Assembly (NCBI RefSeq): GCF_964355755.1
Contig: NC_092676.1
Coordinates: 3,640,288 to 3,704,287, forward strand
DNA from: Antedon mediterranea
Lineage: Eukaryota; Echinodermata; Crinoidea; Comatulida; Antedonidae
Direction: 5' to 3'
DNA length: 64,000 nt
In this document: positions 46,201 to 55,939 of the stretch, piece after piece
How the letters are laid out: every line of letters starts with the position of its first letter
Numbering within the stretch: position 1 is the first letter of the stretch
Notes under the pieces: model-generated
The model's input: only the letters and a program-made list of their open reading frames with translations
Told to the model about the DNA's origin: nothing
Databases searched by the model: none
Position numbers and translations under genes: made by a program

Positions 46201-46642
46201 AAATAAACAGTTAATTTAACCAAAATCACAATTGACTTCCAGCCTATTTTTTGCTTTAAATTACAGTTTTTTTGGGTATGCACTATATCATTTTTTTTTC
46301 AATCCAATTTTTGGTGAAACTATTATGTGTGACATTAAAATTGCATATTCAACAAAAATATTTGTCAAAATTACTTTTGTCAGGGGGAAAATAAGTATAT
46401 CTTTATTAGCATGTGATATTATTAGCAAATATTTCAAATGTAGTTTTAAAACTTTCCCATTACAAACAATTGCCATAATTCTGATAACATTACAATACAC
46501 CCATCCTCTGGGACTTATTTTCAAATGTAGCTAAAACTTTCCAGTACAATTCCGGTCATTTTGATGTGTATAGATGCATGCAGTAGCATTGGAAAGGCGA
46601 GAGAGGGGGAGGTGGTTGGGGTGATGGAGAGACATATTTTTT

Positions 46643-46789
46643 ACATGTTTGTCTACACTATAAACTAGTTTAACAAAAAAGGTGTGATGTGCCCAAATAT
46701 GGTAGTGATATGTCATTCATCGTGTCCATATATGGGCACATCACATTTTTTTGTCGCATAAAAATGTTATAGTGTAGACAGAGTTTAAT
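46643..46789. mobile_element. MITE, family 1, copy f
   Basis: Nested in the 3-kb TIR transposon; GTTTGTCTACACTAT to ATAGTGTAGACAGAGTTTAA around ATATGGGCACATCAC. Confidence 0.85.
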
Positions 46790-48528
46790 ATTTGTGTAAC
46801 ATGTAACAAAAATATGTGTCTCTCCATCCACCCCAACCCCCTCTCCTCTCTCGATCTTTTTTTTTAGATTATTAATTGCTAAATATGTGCAAAACGATGG
46901 GTCATAGCTCAAAATGACATTTCCAATTGAATTCTGACAAAATATTTTGTTAGAGCAAATATAAATGTGTATATTCTAAACAATTTGACACCAAACTGAA
47001 CTTTTTAGGACAAATAGTTACCGAGATATTGACATATTCAAACATTAGAGGTCAAGGGTCAAAAAAGCTTAATTTATGGTAATTTTTTGAAAAAAGTTTC
47101 TATTAGACTAAATATTAGATTTATGTTCTTAACATTTTGAGCCCATTCTCAAATCTCTGAGATTGCGTGTTATTGAGATATTAGGCAATCAAGGTCAAAG
47201 GTCAAACTGAAAAATAAAGCCTTTGCGGCCATTTTTGTACAATTATTTTCATTATAGCGAATATAAATATATATCTTCCAAGCATTTTTTAAAAAAAATA
47301 AATGTAAAATGTCCCTGCGTTTCCAAGATATGGCGATTTTTAGTTATATAATAGAAAAATATAAAAATTGAGGTCAGAGGTCACAGAGGTCAAATCAGAT
47401 TTCCAGTAACTTTGTTTTGGCATCTCCACACTATACTCTACCAAACTGCTATACTGAAAAATTTGTATCCAGTTTGGTAACATCCCACCCCTTTTTCTCC
47501 CCTTAGGGACTGGACTACAGTAACAGATTATGATGTAACAACAACTTTAACAGTGAACAAACAAGTGTTACCTATTTATAATTGGTTAACCAATGCTTAC
47601 AACTTGACTGTAACAAAAGAGTACCATGATGCAGTGTTTGTATGTGAATCAAGAAGAAACGAAACAAATGAAATCAGAAATTGCTCTGTTGGTCCAATCA
47701 CTGTCAACTACAAACCAGAGATTAATATCACAAAAATATCACCACTGGAATACATCTGTACAGCAGAGGCTAGACCACCTGTTAATGAAACAAACTGGAT
47801 TGTGGAGCCTAAAATTTCTCAGGAAAATTTTGAAATATTAATAAATAACACATTAATATTTACTGAGCAATTAAAAGCTAACTCTGTTATAGAATGCTGG
47901 GCAGAAAATTCTGTTGGAAAAACAACAGAAATATTTAAAATAGTCAACTTGAATGATGAAAATAAGGACATTGAAGAAAATAGCAACAGCATCTTCATTA
48001 CTATTGTTATTATCAGTGCTGTTGTTTTTATTGTTGTAACTATGCTTTGTATTATCCGCAAGTCCAAAATAAAAAAATCAGCAACTACAATTGATGCTAG
48101 CGATGTTGCTAGCCAGTCAAGCACAGAAGTGAATGACTATGCAGCATGTGAAACTATACAATTAAACAACATAGGTCAGAGTTCAGGGGTCATGACAGAT
48201 AATTTGACACATACCGTATTGATCAAAGAGATGCAGCTTACAGAACTATTCATAGCTTAGGTCACAGTTCAAGGGTGACAATTGATGATGCATGCAAAAC
48301 ACCAATGGAAAAAGTATGTGGTGAAGCTAATGATGAAGATGACACAAAGTACATTTCTGAACAGTTTCACATAGGTCAAAGGTCAGATATGACTGACAGC
48401 ATAGCGTAATAACGTTGACAGTGAAACAAGTAAAACACAGGAAGCCGTATATGACCAACCTTATGCTAAAGTTGTGAAGAACAAAATCGATAAATATGAT
48501 ATTCCTGAGTTGGTTGCACCTACTAGAG

Positions 48529-48957
48529 TTTACGCTAACAATTATTGTGTTAGAAAACAGCATGCTAGACAATCTTCTTCTGTGAGTCTTCAAAGCAAAG
48601 GTCAGAGTTTAAAGATCATACCTGATAACATAGCTTACATAAATTCCAATTTGATGAGAAATTCTATACCTAACAGAGTTTATGTTAACAATCCTTTGTG
48701 ATAGAAAACAACGCTTTAAACAACCTTCTTCTGAAAATAGCCAAAGCAAAGGTCAGAGTTTAAAGGTCATACCAGATAATGTAGCTTATATAAATTCCAA
48801 TTTGATGAGAAATTCTACACCTAACAGAGTTTATGTTAACAATCCTTGTGATAGAAAACAACACTTTAAACAACCTTCTTCTGAAAATAGCCAAAGCAAA
48901 GGTCAGAGTTTAGAGGTCATACCAGATAACATACCACACATGAACACAAGACATTGA
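48529..48957 (+). repeat. Decayed YVNN tail repeats of pseudogene I
   Basis: Three tandem copies of a ~150-bp unit (GTTTAtGtTAACAATccTTG, then AGCAAAGGTCAGAGTTTA and CCAGATAAC-TAGCTTA). They correspond to the YVNN repeats of K and L, with stops and a 1-base insertion. Confidence 0.75.
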
Positions 48958-49383
48958 CAAATACAGGAAACTTTATATGACGAACCTTATGTTGAAGTTA
49001 ATAAAGACAAAGAAAATTGCAATAGACACCAAACAGAAAGTATGGGAAACACGTCACCTTCAGACAGAGCTTTAGGTCAACCATAGGTCAAAATTGAAGA
49101 AAAGTGATAGACAAACAAATGCAGTTTGAGGATTTGCAGTTGCTACCATGTTTGTTATAGCAATTTACTATATATATTCTCATAATTATTGCTATTAATC
49201 AAACTAATAGAGAAAACAACAACAATTAAATGTATCTTTTTAGAATTTATTTTATATTATTTTATAAAATTATCAGTGGACTCTTTATTTTATTTACAAG
49301 ATTAAATAAATTATATTTATTCACAAACGAATAAACTGTAAACCAACAAAAAATGGTTTAAAAATTTGATCACCTGATGGTAA

Positions 49384-49424
49384 CCAATCAGTTCATGATA
49401 CATAATTAGCAAATGAATATTCAT
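49384..49424 (+). promoter_or_regulatory. Conserved upstream element of gene J (CCAAT plus palindromic POU-like site)
   Basis: CCAATCAGT, ATGATACATAATTA and ATGAATATTCAT in fixed order and spacing, 120-160 bp before the ATG. The same series occurs before gene K (52303-52343) and at 62112-62163. ATGAATATTCAT is a perfect palindrome of the MORE type bound by POU dimers (known motif; binding here is inferred). Confidence 0.6.
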
Positions 49425-49543
49425 TTATTTTAGTACTTATTAAAGATTAAACAAAACATCATTTTCCAATAGAACATCACTTCCTACGGTGGTTTAAACT
49501 CGGAATTTTCTGTAGAATTGTTTGAGAGATGAAGATTAACAAC

Positions 49544-50914
49544 ATGGATCGTACTGTTTACTTCCTGATAGTATTTGCTTTAACATCTTTTTTTGCTGAG
49601 CTAATTGCTGCTGTGACATCATCAACAACACTGTTGGTCTCTCCAGGCCAGAGTGTGGCACTGCCATGCATTTGTAATAATCTAGATGATGACAACAAAG
49701 TTACATGGAATTATTATCGAAGTGCTGAGGAGAAAATCACTATTTCAAAAGACAGAAATGTCTTGTCAACAAGTATTGATAAACTGGTTGAAAGTTACTC
49801 AATTACAGTTGGTGAAAGCTGTGCAATTGTAGGTGATGGAAAGAATTTCACGCTTTGTTTCAAAATACCAAGTTTAATAGATTTTAGGGGTTTATCTATT
49901 AGTATCAAAATAGATTATACATGTTCTGTATCTAAATCAAGCAACACAACTGCAGAAGAAACAACTTTCAGTGTAACCATACAGAAACCAACATATATTC
50001 CTTCAATGTGTTCGGAAAAGACTTCAACGGTTGTTATTGGGGAAACATTATCATTAGGCTGTTTACCCCCAGCGACAAATTATGTTACAACAAATTTAAC
50101 ATTGAACAAACACGTTTTACCAACCACAAATTCTCAAGCTTACAACTTGACTGTAACAAAAGAACATCATGATGCAGAGTTTGTATGTGAATCAAGAAAT
50201 AAAGGAAAAATTGAGATAATATGTACTGTAGGCCCGCTCATTGTCAACTACAAACCAGAGATTAACATCACACAAGTGAATCCACTAGCATTCCACTGTA
50301 CTGCAGAGGCTAGACCAACCGTTAATCAGACAAACTGGATTGTGGAGCCTGAAATTCTTCAAGAAAATGTTAAGATATTAAATGATATATTATTCTTCCC
50401 TGAAGAATTAGACAATGATGCTTTTTTAGAATGCTGGGCAGAAAATACAGTTGGAAAAACAACAGAAAAGTTTTACGTTTCAAAGTTAAACAATGATCCA
50501 GATTTTTACATTGTCATTATCATTATTATAATCATTGTCATTGTTTTTGGCATTATTATCATTGTAATCTACTACCGCAAGTGTAAGAGAAACCAAACAC
50601 AGAAAATTGACAATGATGATACCGGGAATGATACCCGTGTTGTGGAGAGGATAGGCAGACAGGAAAATGGATACCAAGTACCAGAAGAACATGTCACTGT
50701 CAGGCAAAATTATCAACAGTTACAAAAAACGAATATTAAACATGATGAAATGGCTGCAGGTTATGAAAAAATTACGCCGATTGACAAAGGTCAGAGTTCA
50801 AGGGTCATGTCAGATACTTTGGCATACATGACCACTTTTGATGGTAGAGTCACATGGCAACAGGAATCTGTATGTGATGAAACTTACATTGAAATTATTG
50901 ATGATACAAAATAG
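49544..50914 (+). CDS. IgSF receptor J: three Ig domains, poly-isoleucine TM (family beta)
   Basis: Single-exon frame, 456 residues from MDRTVYF. This start is preferred over the in-frame ATG at 49529 because K and L start at the homologous residue in similar contexts. After the signal peptide come Ig1 (VALPCICNN...DYTCSV), Ig2 (LSLGCLPP...EFVCES) and Ig3 (YKPEINIT, AFHCTAEARPTVNQTNW...LECWAENTVG). The transmembrane helix, about 321-344, is almost entirely Ile and Val. The tail of about 110 residues shows YQVP, YQQL, YEKI, YMTT and a terminal YIEI. It lacks the YVNN repeats of K, L and I and ends DDTK, which corresponds to the end of the L tail, so the repeats are absent rather than cut off. 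Neighbours I and K share promoter and 3' flanks. Confidence 0.9.
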   Translation: MDRTVYFLIVFALTSFFAELIAAVTSSTTLLVSPGQSVALPCICNNLDDDNKVTWNYYRSAEEKITISKDRNVLSTSIDKLVESYSITVGESCAIVGDGKNFTLCFKIPSLIDFRGLSISIKIDYTCSVSKSSNTTAEETTFSVTIQKPTYIPSMCSEKTSTVVIGETLSLGCLPPATNYVTTNLTLNKHVLPTTNSQAYNLTVTKEHHDAEFVCESRNKGKIEIICTVGPLIVNYKPEINITQVNPLAFHCTAEARPTVNQTNWIVEPEILQENVKILNDILFFPEELDNDAFLECWAENTVGKTTEKFYVSKLNNDPDFYIVIIIIIIIVIVFGIIIIVIYYRKCKRNQTQKIDNDDTGNDTRVVERIGRQENGYQVPEEHVTVRQNYQQLQKTNIKHDEMAAGYEKITPIDKGQSSRVMSDTLAYMTTFDGRVTWQQESVCDETYIEIIDDTK

Positions 50915-52260
50915 GAAACGTTTTTGGCAAATGTGTAAAAGGAAATCCTAGTAACAATAAAAAATGTTGACACAAAACTGGTTATAACAAAATTTCAAAA
51001 TAATTGAACCGTGTTTCCAGTATCAATAAGTTCCACGACATTCAACCTTCAGAACAAAGGAATTAGAAATCCTGAACTTCATACATTCCTGACATACAAA
51101 CAATTAATTCTGACATCAAACCCTAAAATATCACTAATATTTTGTAAATATAAGCATGTTAATTCTTTGCAGTTTATTGTTATTCTAAAATAAATGCTTC
51201 AACTTGATATATAATAATTAAAAATAAAAATAATAAATAATAATAATATAGTATACAAAATACTAACATTTTGTAAATTGTAAATAATTCTAGTATACTT
51301 GTCTTTTAGATTAAAATTTTGTCAATTTGCAAAATATAACACTTTTTTTTCAAAAATGTATGTGTTATTGCATACGGTATTACCTTCAGCACACACAATA
51401 AATAAAACATTAAATTGTAAATAATTTTATACTTTTGTCTTTTTTATATTAACGTTTTATACTATACGTTTTTCTAAACAAATTGTTATATTGGATATTC
51501 TTACAGCACACCTATTTCCGCATCATCATGTATAGTATCATTTTTATATTCTAACACTTCCAGGAAATCTGACCATAAAAAATCATGATTTTCTTAACTT
51601 TTTTTTATAATATATTCACCTTTGTATAGACTGAATAAACCAGTTTAGTTTTATTTCATGAAAATATTCTTAACAGCATTTCAAATACAACATGGAATTT
51701 TGAGTTTATATGACGCAGTAAGTTACTGCAGTAAACTGCAGTAGAATAATTATGACATGGTCTCTAAATTCTGACATGGCATGTAACTAAATAATTTTAT
51801 ACTTTTGTTTAACATTTTGTAATATTTTAGATATTTAATATTAACGATCTTTTCCAAAAAATAAAAACACACCTATTTCGGCATCATCATGTATTGTATC
51901 CTATTCTACAGCATATCAACCCTTCCCATTTAAAATAACAGGAAATCATTAACGAACTGATATGAACGAAATCATGATTTTCTTATTTTTTATGATATAT
52001 TTACCTTTCTATGGAATGCATTTAAACCAGTTTAGGTTCATTTCATGAAAATATTCTTTACATTATTTCAAATACAGCATGGAATTTTGAAATTTATTTG
52101 AGTTTATATGATGTGTACTACTGTACCACAGAATATGAATTATAACACGCAAAAAAAAGAGAGAAATAAAACATATACTTTGCAAATACTTTGCTTTTGT
52201 TTGATTTTTTATTATCGTTTTGTCAAAAAATAGACAAGTACTGTAGTCCGGCAGTAAGCT
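50915..52260 (+). repeat. 3' flank of J with two copies of a segmental duplication
   Basis: A ~300-bp segment (CACACCTATTTCcGCATCATC, ATCATGATTTTCTTA, AACCAGTTTAGtTTtATTTC, AATATTCTTaaCAGcATTTC) occurs at about 51480-51720, 51860-52120 and again downstream of gene L at 60650-60900. These mark the duplicated blocks in which the receptor genes travel. Confidence 0.7.
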
Positions 52261-52302
52261 GATCATTATGGTTGTGAGTTCAATTGTCAGATACTGTACC
52301 AG

Positions 52303-52343
52303 CCAATCAGTGCATGATACATAATTATCAAATGAATATTCAA
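52303..52343 (+). promoter_or_regulatory. Conserved upstream element of gene K
   Basis: CCAATCAGTGCATGATACAT, ATTATCA and ATGAATATTCAA about 150-190 bp before the start codon; same order as at gene J. Confidence 0.6.
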
Positions 52344-52492
52344 TAGTTTTAGTAAGGAACTTGTTGAAAATTCAACACAGTATCGTTTTGTCCAAGCCTA
52401 AGCTTCCTTGTACACTGTACACACTGGTTAAAAAAATATTTATATTTTTCATTTACTTGGATTTTTGTAAACTGAATATAGTCTCTTTCAAG

Positions 52493-53971
52493 ATGGATTG
52501 TGATAATGTTTTCTTCTTGGTTGTATTGACTTTATTGTCTTCATCTTCATTTGCTGTTGAGTTTGTCACTAGGCCACCTTTAACAGTCACTGTCTATCAC
52601 GGTCAGAATGTATCACTGCCTTGTGCTTTTGAGAATTTGATTCTAAATCACCACATAGTAGAATGGACTTATTTGCCAAGTTATGACATCCAGTACAATA
52701 TTTCAAAGGACAGAAATATTTTGTTAACAAGTATTGACAACATTGCTGAAAGTTACTTAATTGTAGGTGATAAAGAGAATTTCACACTTTTTATCAAAAT
52801 ACCAAGAATAATAGATTTTGAATCATCTTCTAGTATTAGCACTTATTATAGATGTTCTGTGTTTGAACCAAGCAAAGATGTCCCTGTTGCAACAGCAAAT
52901 TCAACTGTTATTATACAACCAATATTTAGAGATCCAGTTTGTTTAAAAATCAACAAACCTGTTGTCATTGGAGAAACATTATCATTAGGATGTTACTCAA
53001 CAGAGACATATTATGACATTAAAACAATTTTAAAAGTGAACAAACAAGTTTTACATACTAATTATTATGTTGGGCCCTTCAATGTTTACAACTTGACTGT
53101 AACAAAAGAACACCATAATGCAGTGTTTGTATGTGAATCAAGAAGAAAGGAAACAAATGAGACCAGAAGTTGCTATATTGGTCCAATCACTGTCAACTAC
53201 AAACCAGAGATTAACATCACAAAAATATCACCACTCGAATACCACTGTACTGCAGAGGCTAGACCTCCTGTTAATGAAAAAGTCTGGATTGTGGAATCTA
53301 GTGTTCCTGAAGATCACTTTACTATTTTGAATGGGATTTTGAAATTTACTGAATTGCCAAAGTTTGGTTCTGAAATAACATGTGAAGCGGGAAATCTTTT
53401 GGGAGAAGATTCCAAGTCAATGATCATTCCATTGTTGAAAAATATTGATGGAGAAAAAATCAGAAATGATGAAGAAATAATAAGAAATAATGAAGAAATG
53501 ATAAACAATGATAGTGCTAGAATTTACATGATCTTATTATTTGTTGTTATAACTATTAACATCCTTTTTGCAATTGGCATTTGCTACCATAAATATAAAA
53601 AGAAACAAAATAATAACATTACTGATGATGACTATGATGATACCACTAAAAGGCAGGAGAGACAAGATGAAGATGAATATCAAATACCTGACAAAAGTAC
53701 CAGTCAACATTACCAATCATTAAAATTAGAAAAAGTTGCTACTAATAATGATACTACTTATGAAACTACTTTCACAATTGACAAAGGTCAGAGTGCAAGT
53801 GTCATGCCAGATATATACATGAGCTCTATTGATGGTGGACAAAAGATAGAAACTGTGTATGATACAGCTTATGCTGAATGTGCTGTTAACGAAAATGATG
53901 GCACAAAATATGAAGTCATTCCTGATATTAAAGAATGTAGAAAAGACATCGGGCGAAGTTTATGTGAATAA
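52493..53971 (+). CDS. IgSF receptor K: three Ig domains, TM, tail cut by a frameshift (family beta)
   Basis: Single-exon frame of 492 residues. MDCDNVF is the start shared with L and I; the frame is open further upstream (52361) but without a better leader. Signal peptide, Ig1 (SLPCAFEN...YRCSVF), Ig2 (LSLGCYSTE...VFVCESRRKETNETRSC), Ig3 (YKPEINIT...YHCTAEARPPV...ITCEAG), a spacer with three RNDEE-like repeats not found in L, and a transmembrane helix about 344-366. The tail has YQIP, YQSL, YETT, YMSS, YDTA, YAEC and YEVI. At about 53930 it has 4 bases more than L, so the frame ends at 53971, while four YVNN repeats stay open in the next frame to 54428. Truncation, recent allele-specific lesion or assembly error are all possible. 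Confidence 0.88.
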   Translation: MDCDNVFFLVVLTLLSSSSFAVEFVTRPPLTVTVYHGQNVSLPCAFENLILNHHIVEWTYLPSYDIQYNISKDRNILLTSIDNIAESYLIVGDKENFTLFIKIPRIIDFESSSSISTYYRCSVFEPSKDVPVATANSTVIIQPIFRDPVCLKINKPVVIGETLSLGCYSTETYYDIKTILKVNKQVLHTNYYVGPFNVYNLTVTKEHHNAVFVCESRRKETNETRSCYIGPITVNYKPEINITKISPLEYHCTAEARPPVNEKVWIVESSVPEDHFTILNGILKFTELPKFGSEITCEAGNLLGEDSKSMIIPLLKNIDGEKIRNDEEIIRNNEEMINNDSARIYMILLFVVITINILFAIGICYHKYKKKQNNNITDDDYDDTTKRQERQDEDEYQIPDKSTSQHYQSLKLEKVATNNDTTYETTFTIDKGQSASVMPDIYMSSIDGGQKIETVYDTAYAECAVNENDGTKYEVIPDIKECRKDIGRSLCE

Positions 53972-54428
53972 TCCACGTGAAAGGAAGCAACAACCTAAAG
54001 GACCTGAATGTAATGAACCACATATAGAAATTGTTGTTGACAAACAAGACATTACAAAACATGCTGATGTTGAAAACACATCCACACCTAGTGCAGTTTA
54101 TGTGAATAATCCACATGTCAGGAAACGACAACCTAAAGGACCTGTATGTGATGAACCACACAAAGAAATTGTTGATGACAAACAAGACATTACAAAACAT
54201 GCTGATGTTGAAAACACATCCACACCTAGTGCAGTTTATGTGAATAATCCACATGTCAGGAAACAACAACCTAAAGGACCTGAATGTGATGAACCACACA
54301 TAGAAATTGTTGCTGACAAACAAGACATCACAAAATATGTCGATGTTGAAAACACTTCCACATCCAGTTCTATTTATGTCAATAATCCGCATGTTAGAAT
54401 ACAGCCATCTACAAACATTCAGAAATAG
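53937..54428 (+). repeat. Out-of-frame tail of K: four 138-bp units with YVNN
   Basis: The tyrosine codons of VYVNNP lie at 53961, 54099, 54237 and 54375, exactly 138 bp apart. Each unit reads YVNNPxxRK..PKGP.C.EPH.EI..DKQDITK. The frame is open for about 490 bp with no stop until 54426, although it is one base out of step with the receptor frame. Confidence 0.85.
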
Positions 54429-55340
54429 TGAAAATGGTCATTATTGGACACCCCACGCCATTGATAGCTGTTTATTGAGACAGCTCCTACACAGGGATGT
54501 TATAATTGCTTTTATACTGGCATTAGTTAATGGATAATATCAATTTTGCGCAGAAAACATTTACGCTCTAAAAAAAAACTGTTGTTACTTGGTATAATTA
54601 ATAGCTTGTTTAAACTACATTTTGTAAAGAAAGAATCTTACTGCTGCTGTTAATACTTTCCACACTAGTATAGTAAATCAGTATAAATTATAATAGAAAG
54701 TATAAAATTTAAATAAAAATAATCAAGTAATAACATGCTGTAAATATGCATATTAATATTCTCAGATGTATTTTGATTTTCATTATTAATTTACTATTCT
54801 TTGATTATTATCCTATTTAACGTTTTTAACCCTTATAACAGTAATCATGTGACGCCATTTGGACCAATCATGTTCTTGTATTTAATAGGCTATGTAATAT
54901 AATTACTATGTATCACTAGAATTATAAACCTGGAGGAAATAAAGACGACTCGGAAATTTGTCGGACCATTATTACCATTTTAGGATGCTGATTCCAAATG
55001 TTATATGGGCGGTTTAGGGTGGTGTTTTTCTATTTAATATGTAAACTGTAATTCTCAATTTCCACTTTATGAGGCAGTTACTACAATAAACAGGTTAAAG
55101 AGCAAACAAAATGCTTACAGTTACAACTGCATTAGGACAATTTAGACATCCTACATGCTATATATTTACTACAATACAATAAAGTAAAAACGAGTCATAA
55201 AATCATTCCATCAATTTTTTAACTTTTCTAACTTTCTTACAAAACAATGACATAAAGAAGGATTTTTTAATACAAAAAGTATCAACTATTATGAATCACT
55301 GTGTTGACATTAAAAGGTCTGAAAAAGACACATTCTTCCT
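54429..55340. other. Intergenic, 3' flank of K
   Basis: Poly-A signal candidate AATAAA at 54938-54943. No gene seen. Confidence 0.45.
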
Positions 55341-55654
55341 GAAAGTGAGTCAGAACTTTGAAATACAGAGGGCGCTGTTTTATATAAAACCACAAGACCA
55401 TGACTATTCAATAACTGACAGTATTACACTTGTTCACCACTTTCTTTCTAAAAGAAAATATTGCTATTAGAATTTCTGTCTACAAAAGTCAATGTACTAT
55501 CATGGAGGTACAGTATGATATGACAATACTATTATTATATTATTATACCTCCATGCTATTTAAACTCTTCAGACAAAAATGGCAAAGGATGAAAAAAAAG
55601 TGCAATTTCACTTTTCTTGCTGCTTTATTATGTTGACTGAACCTGATCAGCTTT

Positions 55655-55785
55655 CAGCCAATGAGTGAACAGCAGAGGATTATCAATACCACTCAAACCT
55701 TTCACTACTGCAATCACGGGATCTCATGGTTGACCGAGTTTGATCAACTCTAAGCCAATGAGTGAACAGCATAGGATTATCAATT
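55655..55785 (+). promoter_or_regulatory. Two CCAAT-type repeats upstream of gene M
   Basis: CAGCCAATGAGTGAACAGCA followed by GAGGATTATCAAT occurs at 55655-55687 and as a variant at 55753-55785. Three more copies lie at 62530, 62644 and 62835 before fragment N, and a degenerate one at 58143-58190 before gene L. The constant parts are an AGCCAAT box and GGATTATCAAT. Confidence 0.6.
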
Positions 55786-55939
55786 AATATGCATTACTTC
55801 CATTATTTTTACAATGAATTTCCGCTAGTACTCATATAGTATTTCCTATAATACATTCATGTTGGTTTGAAATCAATACATGTTACTTCCTTAAATTTAA
55901 ATTGTTTATACAATCAACAACTTTCTCGAAGAAACAAAC

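Larger units (their letters stand above)
44541..47520. mobile_element. 2974-bp TIR transposon with CAG target duplication
   Basis: The element is 44544-47517. Ends TAGTCCAGTCCCTAAGGGG and its inverse are perfect. Inverted similarity extends inward past TTACTGGAAATCTGATTTGA and TGACCTCTGTGACC (about 44640-44690 against 47360-47430), so arms are at least 150 bp. CAG lies at 44541-44543 and 47518-47520. Deleting the element and one CAG restores alignment with gene L (CCACCAG|acagatta-type). The interior has no transposase but carries an RTE LINE remnant and a MITE. Superfamily unclear; a 3-bp duplication is known for CMC/EnSpm and PIF-Harbinger groups, but the TIR start fits neither clearly. Confidence 0.85.
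44179..49090 (+). pseudogene. Receptor I, beta family, inactivated by deletion, transposon and stops
   Basis: ATGGATTGTG at 44179 matches the start of gene K. About 170 bp encoding the rest of the signal peptide and early Ig1 are then missing, and a stop follows (near 44266). Ig1 and the start of Ig2 (ETLSLGCFPP) run to 44543, where a 2974-bp element is inserted. Coding resumes at 47521 with the rest of Ig2, Ig3 (YKPEINIT, YICTAEARPPVNETNW) and a transmembrane helix (IFITIVIISAVVFIVVTML), and the frame closes at 48260. Beyond it, decayed tail repeats run to about 49090. Its closest relatives are J, K and L. Confidence 0.9.

Noticed and set aside
46232-46534. 100-codon frame inside the 3-kb transposon as a transposase
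   Set aside because: Hydrophobic low-complexity translation of dispersed repeat R, which also occurs at 36000; no DDE-type motif.
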